A stretch of 64,000 nt of DNA from Trileptium ribeirensis (lineage: Eukaryota; Nematoda; Enoplea; Enoplida; Thoracostomopsidae). Below the pieces are notes generated by a model. The model ran no database searches. It worked only from the letters and a program-made list of their open reading frames with translations, and had not been told where the DNA came from. Position numbers and translations under genes: made by a program. Shown piece by piece: positions 46,964-57,661 of the stretch. The stretch spans positions 1 through 64,000 of the forward strand of contig JASANE010028984.1 of assembly GCA_030248225.1 (NCBI GenBank), written 5' to 3'. Positions within the stretch are counted from its first letter, which is position 1; every line of letters starts with the position of its first letter.

Positions 46964-48081
46964 CAGGGAGTAACCGGAATTCCGGTTCCGGCAAAGGGCA
47001 AAAACCATACCGGAACCGGACAAATAAACGGACAAATTTTGTTTGAAATTTTCCACGTTTTTTGCTTTATCCTGTAATCCAAACATATGTAATATATATT
47101 ATACAATGATCAAGCTCCAATACAACCACGCAAAAGAAAAGATTAACTAACCAATTTGCTGTGTGAAACGTACGTAGGGCACATAATTTGAGCAGGAATT
47201 TCTCATAATAACCTGCAGGAGTTTGTTAAATCAAAGCCAGGTCGATGCTTGTAGCAGCTATTTTACACATCCAGAAGTCTGTGGGATACGTTTGAATTAA
47301 ACCGGTCCAACTCGGTAACAGAGTATGGCTTACGCAGAAGTACTTAGGGTATGCTTGGCTAGCATAAATTGCGTCAAGCACCCGCCAGTGCGCTTGTGAA
47401 CTTGATAAATCAGTCCAAATTGAAGTAAACTAACGTTATCTGCAACGCAGCTAAAAACTGCTTTCTTGGCAATGAACTGTATTTATTGAAATTGTGCGAG
47501 CAGCATCACAGTGTGTCTCATTTATAGCATTCTGATTAGAAAGCTTTCATCATTATGATCTAACTGAAGGGCACTGTTTGTCCAACGCTAGCCTAAACAG
47601 TGTCTCTGACCACTGAGCAGAAAATTACCTTCTATCTATTATTTTCTCTTAGAATCATATAAACCAATAATTTTAAGTTTCCTACAGAAGAACATGCAAC
47701 AAACGTATGTGTAGTAAAGGGAGGCGACTGGAGACAGAGCGAAAGTGTGTATTCTACGCTCCAAGCTTTGTAAGCACATTCGATTTGACGCAGTATACGC
47801 AATGGTATATAGTGGAAGACATTTTTTGCTCTGAATGTCCAAAAATCGACATATTTGATCGATAAATAAACATTATTAGCTTACTCAGTCTCTTTGAAGT
47901 TTCAGAAAGGCAATAATACCGTCGCAATACATTAAGTTTAATGTAAAAGTTATTTTTAATGCATTTTAAATCCACTATACCTTCATTTCTTCCATCATCT
48001 GTTTTACTATAATATAAATTTCGAAGACCAGGTTCCGGTTCCGGTTGCTGCTTCCGGTTCCGGTTATTCCCTCTCCTCTAG
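46956..48081. mobile_element. Non-autonomous hAT element, copy 1 of the duplicated array (with flanking duplication)
   Basis: Element 46,964-48,073 (1,110 bp) with flanks TCCTCTTG and TCCTCTAG (one mismatch). Ends CAGGGAGTAACCGG and, inverted, GAGGGAATAACCGG. The related family X copy at 52,240-52,265 has this site unfilled (ATTCTATTAAGCCTCTTGTG), which confirms the insertion. Confidence 0.88.
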
Positions 48082-48752
48082 TGAGGTTAATACAATCGCC
48101 CCCGTCTGGCTGACGATGCGCGAGTAATTGAGTGGCTCAGCCTAGATCCTTATATTTACGCTAATACGGTCCTTATTTGATACAATTGTTCCCACATGGC
48201 TGACAACTGTGTTAAAGTTTGAGTGACGACCAATGGATTTTCGACTCCTATTCAGTTGGAATTCTCTCAATCCCTAGACCCCCGACTGGTTGATAATAAG
48301 GTAGGAGTCTCAAGTTGGTTCGTTGATTCCACATCTTTTACTCGCCCGGTCAAGAATAACGCTACTCGCTGAGCCGCCCCGACTGGCTGCCGCATCCAAC
48401 AAGTCGCGCTACTAACGTCAGATCAGTTCTGCTCACCCTGGTAATTTTAATACTGTTAACTAATATTGTGCCACTTCTATTAGAATTATACGCCACGCCG
48501 CAACTTTCGAGATCACAAAAGCCAGACTAACTAAACTAATATGAAAACGTTAAACTAGGGCTTAGCTAATAAGATAAACAATTGACAATTATGCAAATTA
48601 GTAAAACAAAATCAACAAAATCCAAATCATTGAGAAAACTAATATTTAGGAACCAATATATGTAGGAAATTATGTAAAAACCCATTTTTAAAATTTGAAG
48701 GGATTTGGACCCAAGGATCCACCAGTAGCCTACCGGACCGACAACAAATTGA
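48082..48752 (-). repeat. Family X copy 1, second part
   Basis: Continues copy 1 after the hAT: GTGAGGTTAATACAATCGCC, then several GACTGGCTG/CTGGCTGACGA words, matching the CAGACGGCTGACGACGG zone of copy 2. A second, nearly identical version lies at 49,945-50,615 through the tandem duplication. Confidence 0.55.
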
Positions 48753-48802
48753 TGTTATATTTTTTATTGGGGTAGGGGTTGGATGGAAATTTCTACTCAC
48801 GG

Positions 48803-49936
48803 CAGAGAGTAACCGGAATTCCGGTTCCGGCGAAAATCGTGTTCCGGTTGCGGTTCCGGCAAAGTGCAAAAACCATACCGGAACCGGAATTCCGGTTTAA
48901 AAATTTTGTTTGAAATTTTCCACGTTTTTTGCTTCATCTTGTAATCCAAACATATGTAATATATATTATGCAATGATCAAGCTACAATACAACCAAGCAA
49001 AAGAAAAGATTAACTAAGCAACTTGCCGTGTGAAACGTAAGTAGGACACATAATTTCAGTAGAAATTTTTCATAATAACCTGCAACAGTTTGTTAACAAA
49101 TCAAAACCAAGTCGATGCTTGTAGCAACTATTTTACACATTCAGAAGTCTCCGGATTACGTTCGAATTAAACCAACTGGGTAATAGAGTATGGCTTACAT
49201 AGAAGTGCTTAGCGTATGCTTGGCTAATATAAATTGCGCCAAGCGCAAGCCAGTGCGCTTGTAAACTTTGTAAATCAGGCGAAATTAAAGTGAAGTAACG
49301 TTATCTACAACGCAGCCAAAAACTGCTTTCTTGGCAATGAACTGGATTTATTGAAACTGTGCGAGCAGTATAACAGTGTCTCATTTATAGCATTCTGATT
49401 AGAAAGTTATCATCATTATGATCTAACTGACGGGCACTGTTTGTCCAACGCTAGCCTAAACAGTGTCTCTGACCACTGAGCAGAAAATTACCTTCTATCT
49501 ATTATTTTCTCTTAGAATCATATAAACCAATAATTTTAAGTTTCCTACAGAAGAACATGCAACAAACGTATGTGTAGTAAAGGGAGGCGACTGGAGACAG
49601 AGCGAAAGTGTGTATTCTACGCTCCAAGCTTTGTAAGCACATTCGATTTGACGCAGTATACGCAATGGTATATAGTGGAAGACATTTTTTGCTCTGAATG
49701 TCCAAAAATCGACATATTTGATCGATAAATAAACATTATTAGCTTACTCAGTCTCTTTGAAGTTTCAGAAAGGCAATAATACCGTCGCAATACATTAAGT
49801 TTAATGTAAAAGTTATTTTTAATGCATTTTAAATCCACTATACCTTCATTTCTTCCATCATCTGTTTTACTATAATATAAATTTCGAAGACCAGGTTCCG
49901 GTTCCGGTTGCTGCTTCCGGTTCCGGTTATTCCCTC
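48803..49936. mobile_element. Hybrid hAT element (recombinant)
   Basis: Left flank ACTCACGG (48,795-48,802) is that of the last hAT copy; right flank TCCTCTAG (49,937-49,944) is that of the first. Internally it follows the last copy up to base C 49,431 (CTGACGGGC, against CTGAAGGGC in the first copy). It follows the first copy from T 49,464 (CAGTGTCTCTGACC, against CAGCGTCTCTTACC in the last). Confidence 0.92.
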
Positions 49937-49944
49937 TCCTCTAG

Positions 49945-50615
49945 TGAGGTTAATACAATCGCCCCCGTCTGGCTGACGATGCGCGAGTAATTGAGTGGCT
50001 CAGCCTAGATCCTTATATTTACGCTAATACGGTCCTTATTTGATACAATTGTTCCCACATGGCTGACAACTGTGTTAAAGTTTGAGTGACGACCAATGGA
50101 TTTTCGACTCCTATTCAGTTGGAATTCTCTCAATCCCTAGACCCCCGACTGGTTGATAATAAGGTAGGAGTCTCAAGTTGGTTCGTTGATTCCACATCTT
50201 TTACTCGCCCGGTCAAGAATAACGCTACTCGCTGAGCCGCCCCGACTGGCTGCCGCATCCAACAAGTCGCGCTACTAACGTCAGATCAGTTCTGCTCACC
50301 CTGGTAATTTTAATACTGTTAACTAATATTGTGCCACTTCTATTAGAATTATACGCCACGCCGCAACTTTCGAGATCACAAAAGCCAGACTAACTAAACT
50401 AATATGAAAACGTTAAACTAGGGCTTAGCTAATAAGATAAACAATTGACAATTATGCAAATTAGTAAAACAAAATCAACAAAATCCAAATCATTGAGAAA
50501 ACTAATATTTAGGAACCAATATATGTAGGAAATTATGTAAAAACCCATTTTTAAAATTTGAAGGGATTTGGACCCAAGGATCCACCAGTAGCCTACCGGA
50601 CCGACAACAAATTGA
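49945..50615 (-). repeat. Family X copy 1 second part, duplicated
   Basis: Second copy of 48,082-48,752 at an offset of 1,863 bp. Confidence 0.85.
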
Positions 50616-50665
50616 TGTTATATTTTTTATTGGGGTAGGGGTTGGATGGAAATTTCTACTCACGG

Positions 50666-51816
50666 CAGAGAGTAACCGGAATTCCGGTTCCGGCGAAAAT
50701 CGTGTTCCGGTTGCGGTTCCGGCAAAGTGCAAAAACCATACCGGAACCGGAATTCCGGTTTAAAAATTTTGTTTGAAATTTTCCACGTTTTTTGCTTCAT
50801 CTTGTAATCCAAACATATGTAATATATATTATGCAATGATCAAGCTACAATACAACCAAGCAAAAGAAAAGATTAACTAAGCAACTTGCCGTGTGAAACG
50901 TAAGTAGGACACATAATTTCAGTAGAAATTTTTCATAATAACCTGCAACAGTTTGTTAACAAATCAAAACCAAGTCGATGCTTGTAGCAACTATTTTACA
51001 CATTCGGAAGTCTCCGGATTACGTTCGAATTAAACCAACTGGGTAATAGAGTATGGCTTACATAGAAGTGCTTAGCGTATGCTTGGCTAATATAAATTGC
51101 GCCAAGCGCAAGCCAGTGCGCTTGTAAACTTTGTAAATCAGGCGAAATTAAAGTGAAGTAACGTTATCTACAACGCAGCCAAAAACTGCTTTCTTGGCAA
51201 TGAACTGGATTTATTGAAACTGTGCGAGCAGTATAACAGTGTCTCATTTATAGCATTCTGATTAGAAAGTTATCATCATTATGATCTAACTGACGGGCAC
51301 TGTTTGTCCAACGCTAGCCTAAACAGCGTCTCTTACCACTGATCAGACATTTACCTTCTATCTATTATTTTCTCTTAAAATCATAGAAATCAATAATTTT
51401 AAGTTTCCTACAGAAGAACATACAACAAACGTATGTGTAGTAAAGAGAGGCGACTGGAGACAGAGCGAAAGTGTGTATTCTACGCTCCAAGCTTTGTAAG
51501 CACATTCGATTTGACGCAGTATACGCAATGGTGTATAGTGGAAGACATTTTTTGCTCTGAATTTCCAAAATCGACATATTTGATCGATAAATAAACATTA
51601 TAAGCTTAATCAGTCTCTTTAAAGTTTCAGAAAGGCAATAATACTATCGCAATACATTAAGTTTAATGTAAAAGTTATTTTTAATGCATTTTAAATCCAC
51701 TATACCTTCATTTCTTCCATCATCTGTTTTACTATATATAAATTTCGAAGACCAGGTTCCGGATCCGGTTTAACTGGACGGTTCCGGTTGCTGGTTCCGG
51801 TTCCGGTTATTCCCTG
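50666..51816. mobile_element. Non-autonomous hAT element, last copy of the array
   Basis: A 1,151-bp copy with the exact duplication ACTCACGG on both sides (50,658-50,665; 51,817-51,824). Ends CAGAGAGTAACCGG and, inverted, CAGGGAATAACCGG. It sits in family X copy 2 between CTACTCACGG and CTATCGG; copy 1 has the unfilled form TATGACGGCTATCGG at about 46,505. Confidence 0.9.
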
Positions 51817-51824
51817 ACTCACGG

Positions 51825-53062
51825 CTATCGGATGTTAAATTGGGACGGGATTCGTCACCTGAAATGTGCGGTTCGAGGTATGGCCAGTAGTATGCCGGTG
51901 GGGAGTTCTATGGCTCGCGTTGTTTTAGCGTTGCTTGTTCTTCGCAATTTTGCGAAGCGCCTGAGCTATTCACGAGACTATCTCTACTCACTCCCGAATA
52001 AGCCAATTTTCCACATAAGCCGGCAGTGAAAATGTTTATTACAAAGCTATTAACCACAAATACATAGGTTCTGTTGATAATAAGGCACGTTCTTTTTGTA
52101 CCGTAGCTTAGCTCACACCTGATGTTTTTCCTTCTGTTTTAGCTCTGATCTTTGGTTCCGTTTAAGCCATTTAATAATTCGATTCTTTTGGCTCTAAATT
52201 ATCTACTTTCTATTAGTTAAGGTTTAGGTATCGCTAATTCTATTAAGCCTCTTGTGAGGTTTACACCATTCGCCCCCAGACGGCTGACGACGGTGCGAGT
52301 ATCTAATTACCTCAACTTAAGATCTTAGAATTAGGCTATGTACCGACCTTATTTAATCCGCAGCCCACGTACGACTGACCGGCTGCTGGGTTATTTAATT
52401 ACCTGGCCTAAGTTCCTTAGAATTATCGCTATTACGGCCGTTATATTTCTGTACCTGTCCCCGGACAGCTGCAGAGCCTAAACAAGTGATGCTGCTACCA
52501 AATGAACCTCCTACTCTGCTCTCCCATGTATGTTTCTCGCTCGACTCTAGGGCCGAAGTTGTGAAATATTACTAACTAATTAATAGCTAATGCGCTATCA
52601 ACAGTACTAATATTTATTATGCCCTAAAGTTTTTAATTGGGAAGATTAATAAAAACGTTAAGACTATATACTTTAGACTGAACCAGTGCAGCACTGAGCC
52701 AAGACACTTTAGCCGAAAAGCCGAACTAAAATTCACCAGAAACGTGTTTCAATATTCCCAACACTGGCGTAATTCTTTACTCAAACGATTTCGCTTACAA
52801 CCAGAAATAAGTTATAAAATTTAGTAAAGCCGTGAAGCATTCTCCAAATCGAATAAAAGTCCAGATGCCTTCGCCCATAAACACTAAACAGGAAGCTATC
52901 GTAATAATCGAAAAGCTACTACGAAGAAATTAGCTAGGTAATTTTATATACGTAATAAACACAACTGCAACCAATTTAAAATAGCGTAGTTCTTTTACGC
53001 GACGATAATAAAACGAATTCAAAAGTAAATGATCCTAGCCGTAAAATCTTTACGTAACATAC
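51825..53062 (-). repeat. Family X copy 2
   Basis: Starts (with its first 50 bp at 48,753-48,802 and 50,616-50,665) TGTTATATT then GGGGTAGGGGTTGG, and after the hAT continues CTATCGG, TGGCCAGTAG, GCCGGTGGGGAG, then the CAGACGGCTGACGACGG, CCGGACAGCTG subterminal words. The upper boundary is approximate. Confidence 0.5.
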
Positions 53063-53285
53063 TGCTCCCATGTCAAGTTTAGGAGCCGGACGTTAGAATG
53101 TTAGAAAAAACACCTTAGAGCGGGGGGTACGGCGGCGGTAGCCCCTTCCCCCTTACTTAGGCCTAGGCTTAATACATAGTTGTATGTGATTTTAGATTAG
53201 GCTAAGACTAAGGCTTAGGCTTAGTATACCGAAAAGATCATGGCATGCATTATACTTCCGCCCTAAAAAGTTGACTACTGTCACA
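53063..53285. repeat. Dispersed repeat, second copy
   Basis: Same family and orientation as 22,104-22,300 (GGAGCCGGACGTTAGAATG, TTAGAGCGGGG, GGCTTAGGCTTAGTATA). Confidence 0.6.
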
Positions 53286-54169
53286 GACTTATGAGAAATG
53301 ACAGCTATTCCAGGCTAGTCATCCAGTTTGGCAGTTTGAGACAATACTGAATTTGCCACGTTTAAAGGCGGAAAGCGAACTTTAAAAATCCAATCTTTTC
53401 ATGGTTCGATTGGGCTTCCTTCTTGGCCTTCGCTAGGATTTCCGCGATGGCGGCGGATGCATTCCAAGTCAAAATTCTTGTTTAGCAAGAGGGGTCCAAA
53501 GCTTTGTAATTCCGAGCTGCGCCACATACATCACTGCCACCTTCAAAAAGGCTCCTTTTATGAAACTGCGTTTGTGATGGACAGCATCATTTTGTGTTGA
53601 CTGGTCAGCAGGCTGTGCAACTTCGATTTCTGTGATGTCAGGCGTTGGTGTATATTTGATGACCTGGATTGCCAGATTGAGGAAATATGCCACATTTCAC
53701 TGTCACATGCTATGACGGTATTGGCAGAATGTAGGAAGCACATGGACAAAAACAGACAATCGCCACAGCAAAGGTACCAACAGCATGAACAATCAGCTAG
53801 AAGTTTTTATTTATAGACCCACTAAAGTTAGCCGATGTCACACGAAACCCCTTTGTACTCAAAGCGAACCCATGGCAAATAGGGTCAATATTCGAAGCAA
53901 TCTGACCCATCTTGCTATCCATACTGGCAGCAAAAGGTTGAATGCGCAGGGTATAACAATGTTCAGATGGTCGACGAACATGTTTGTAGCTGCGTTTTAA
54001 GTACTTCAATTTTGCGTGATACAATCATTTGATCAGTATAATTTACTGCAGCGGTAGTTGATTCATGGTCTTGTTAAATTTGTTCTATATTAATTTTATT
54101 TTAAATGATTTAAAGAAACGGTTCAAATCTTTATATGTATTTTGGTGATAAACAATATACCTAGCTAGG
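53286..54169. other. Intergenic
   Basis: A 74-codon open frame on the minus strand (53,469-53,693) has fairly balanced composition but no recognised domain. Nothing else is supported. Confidence 0.35.
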
Positions 54170-56298
54170 GCGGATTCTCCGTAACAAAATTGATAGAGAA
54201 ATAAGGCAACGTAAGTGTGTGGGGTGCTATAGGCTAGAGTAGTCCAAAACCCTTAAAATTCAGGATTTTTCACATTTTTGTTTATTTAACGGCCCCTAAA
54301 ACTTACTTGGAGATTTTATTTCTTAAAACTTTAACTTCCTAACTTAGCCTAACTTGCATATATATTTGCTACTATTTGGTTGTTTTAGCTATCTAATGTT
54401 GAGTTTTGTTTTTGCGTAGTAGTCAGTTGTATGTTTTGGAGCTGAGCTGGAGTGGTATACGATTTTAACAGTTTGGCAGAGGAAACGGGACCAAGTTATT
54501 GCTTCTTGATTATACATCGACAATAGTTTAACTTTTTTGGTTTGAGATTACCTACCTAGCTAGCGTGATTGCGTCAGTTTTCATTACAGAGTTCGATTTT
54601 ATCGTGGATTTTGGTTTTTAGCTTAAAAATATTTCTAGTAATATTCCGACTAAAGCTGAAGGACGCCAAAAAATTGCGGATCATTACTTGGTATAGCTAT
54701 CCTAGTGGGAAGGTGCCTATACTCGGTTCTTAGCCCAGTGGATTAGCAAGTTATATTTCAGAGACGCCTATACTTGGGTCTGTCATGGCACTGTATGTGG
54801 CCTATTGTTTAATTACATCTGGACGCTTGGAAGGCGTGGCAATTGGGACAAATTTTTGAGAGATAGCGTAGTGAAGCGAACAATCAGCTAAATCCATAGG
54901 AAGTAGCGAAGTACCAAAGGTTTTACTGGGTTAATAGTGTTCGGTAATTGGAAGCGCTGCAGTAATAAGTATATTAAGCTGCTATTATTTTATTTAATAA
55001 TATTATTTTCCCTTATAAAGTATAAGAAGTGGCCATAATTATAATAGGGGCGGTAGTTTGCAGCATTGTACTAGGTTTAGTAATACTTTAAAAATTTCGG
55101 CACTCTTTGCGTTGAGTGAGTGGTAACCAGGGCGAGAGTGCAGGTGGGACTCGAAAATATTAGTACTGTGACTGCGTCGTCTGGCATCCGTCCGGGGTTG
55201 TCGGCGTGGCAGCATTATTCTTGAGAAGACCGGGTGAGTAAGTGGATTGGTTCGGACGACCAAAAACTTGAGCACCTTACCTAAATACCAGTATCGTCAT
55301 CCGTCCGGCGGCATACGCTGAGCAAACTTCAAACTGCATACAAGTCTACCGCTTCTGTACAGTTTTAATAACGTGGTCTGGCTTCCGTCCAGGGTCGGCC
55401 TGTTTAATATAACTGGCATTATTAGCTTAATTCTAAGGCTTATGTTGAGGTAATTACATAATCGCATGGTGCATTTTCCGTCCGGGAGTGTGTTGTGTTA
55501 AAACCATAACGTTAGTAAAGTAACAGCTAAAATTAAACCCTAACCACTATCGCTCAAGTTTAACCCTTAAACAACAGCTTTGATAATTTAGGGATAAGGA
55601 CTAGATCGCATACTCGGTAGTTTTAACTTAACCTAAGACTAAAGTACCAGATAGGAATTATCGAGAGTACCGAAATCAGTGGACGAAGTGCACAACGGAA
55701 GTGGAACTTCAGACTGCAAACTGAGTGTCAGAGTGCGCAATAATAGAGTCAGGCTGTGCAAGAAAACCGGTGGCGTACCAGCGCGAGCTGAAAGCAATTC
55801 AGTACTAAAGGAAAGTACTGTCATTTTGGTAACGAGCGCTTAAGTAACGGTATAGAAAAATTAGCGTGAAGTCTGCGGGAGCTAGAATAGGGTACGAAAG
55901 AACGATACCGAGGCTTTTTGAACTGAGCACCGAGGAGAATACGTATTCGGATACGGCTATCAAAATCAGTGCCAAAAGCGATAGACAGTGTAGCAGTGCC
56001 TAATATTTTATCATTCGTAATAAACGTTTGATATCCGTGTCTGTTGACCGACTATTTAAAACTTGAGCACGTAGAACCGAGAAAGGGCCACGCCGCATCG
56101 CAAAATATAAGGCACGGGTATCACTCACGTAGAAGGAAGACGCGCGCCACACTAACGTTTCACCGGCATGCTACTGGCCACAGCTCAAACCTTATAATCT
56201 TTCGGTGACGACTCCGGTCCTCTTTTTAATTCTGATAGCCGACATAAATATAAATCCCCATCAAACCCCTACCCCCAACAAAACCAACAAAAATAACA
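54170..56298 (+). repeat. Family X copy 3, probable 5' LTR of the second Ty3/gypsy element
   Basis: Opposite in orientation to copies 1 and 2 and directly before the gag frame. It shows a TATAAAG at about 55,015, repeated CCGTCCGG/CCGTCCAGG words (about 55,190-55,490), AATAAACG at about 56,017, and the ordered blocks CACCGGCATGCTACTGGCCA, ATCTTTCGGTGACGACTCC, TGATAGCC and CCCCTACCCCCAAC, ending AATAACA at 56,298. LTR identity is inferred from position and signals. The start is approximate and no clear primer-binding site follows. Confidence 0.5.
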
Positions 56299-56525
56299 TG
56301 CTGATCACGATGTTGTGTAAAAGTGGGATAGTTGAAAAATAATGTTGGTCAGTATTTTTCGGAAACCAAAAAAGCAACCCCTATTGACGAAAACCCAAAA
56401 AGCAACCCCTATTGACCCTCAATAAGGCAGAAGCCAAAATAAGGGTTATTTATATTGTATTAAGAATTAGTAGTCCACATAACCACTACGTTTTACGCAA
56501 GCCTGTCTAAATTCTAAATATTACT
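56299..56525 (+). other. Leader between LTR-like end and gag
   Basis: Contains two adjacent copies of AAAAAGCAACCCCTATTGAC (about 56,370-56,420). No evident primer-binding site. Confidence 0.4.
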
Positions 56526-57648
56526 ATGCCACTTCACAGAACGCCACCTAATACGACAATCGACAAAGAATCGACGACGAAACCTAAAAACGTCGGGACG
56601 GAAGAACTATCAAACGGAAAACCACACGAAATAACAGACTCGAACATGACAAAAGAATTCGAACATATCGTTCGAGAAGTTAATCAAAAACGCCAGAACC
56701 AAAAGTACAAGAACAATCGCAAGACAAACGAAGTCCATACACCGAGACTTTTTAAGAAGAACCGAGCGACGACCGACTATTCGCGACAACACAAGACCGC
56801 GAAAAAGAAATGCGAGAAGCAATACAAAAATTGCAACAACAAAAAGAAAAGCAATTGCAATTCATAAAGAAACATGCAACTCTAACCAAAGAATTGCAAT
56901 AACTATGCCAAAGTTACGACCAAGACGAACCAGAAATTCCACTAACGCAATCAAGGAAGGAATCGCAAAGCACCGACGAAGATGAAGGAATCGAAATACG
57001 AAGATTTTTCGAACGAGATCAAGCGAAAATGGTGCCGAACTACGAGAAAGATTCGGAACAAATACAACCGACAATAATCACGGTCAACGACCAAGAAATT
57101 GGTGCAAAAAGAAGCACAGTCGAGATTTACGAGCAACAACAATCGAATACAAAGGCAAGCCAAGCCCGACTCGAAACAAACGGTGAACAATTCGAAGCAA
57201 ATCGGTGCAAATCGAACGCAATTCTACACAAATCGAAATCAGCCCGACGTAAATTTCGGTGCAATCACAGAAAGATTCGGCACAAAACCAAGACGATACA
57301 ATGGATTGGTAGCAAACTACCAACAGACCGGTGCAAGTAAAGAACCAACCGGTGCAACTAAAATCCAGCTGATACAACCCAGCTGATACAGACTACAACC
57401 AACTCGGTGCAATTCAAACGCAATCGAATGCAAACCCTGAAAAACTCGGTGCAAATTGCAACAAATTCAGTGCAAACCAATACCGATTGTACATGAACCA
57501 AATACTACAGAACACGAATCAAGACCAAATCGATACGAATCATGAACGACGCGGTGCAAATCAAACGCAATACGGTGCAATTCAAGATCGAACCGGTGCA
57601 CTATGCGCAGTTGGATTCAATGGGAATCTAACAGAAAGAGCGGTAGGA
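56526..57648 (+). pseudogene. Ty3/gypsy gag with Gly-Ala heptad repeat
   Basis: Opens at ATG 56,526 with a highly charged Lys/Asn/Gln-rich 113-codon frame, stops, then continues in other frames as an acidic, Gln/Asn-rich region (start near 56,890) and a repeat zone to 57,648. In the repeat zone GGTGCAA recurs at 57,330, 57,351, 57,406, 57,448, 57,553, 57,574 and (variants) 57,469, 57,595. Most spacings are multiples of 21 bp, so Gly-Ala recurs every seven residues (GANQTQY, GAIQDRT). A frameshift lies near 57,385. No zinc knuckle is recognised. Gag assignment rests on position before the protease. Confidence 0.55.
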
Positions 57649-57661
57649 TACTTCTCGTACA

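Larger units (their letters stand above)
47575..51300. repeat. 1,863-bp tandem duplication made by unequal crossover
   Basis: Everything from about 47,570 to 49,433 recurs from about 49,433 to 51,296 at a constant offset of 1,863 bp with few differences (for example A/G at 49,142/51,005). The unit runs from inside one hAT copy, through family X sequence, into the next hAT copy. The middle hAT (48,803-49,936) is a hybrid. Confidence 0.9.

Noticed and set aside
38109..51598. Repeated small ORFs inside the hAT copies (for example 47,639-47,842 and 49,502-49,705)
   Set aside because: They are identical only because of the recent duplication; the frames change between older copies and show no domain.
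53469..53693. 74-codon minus-strand ORF
   Set aside because: Some protein-like character but no recognised family and no supporting splice sites.
57084..57377. Minus-strand ORFs across the gag repeat
   Set aside because: Antisense reading of the GGTGCAA repeat with Cys/Phe-rich low-complexity product.
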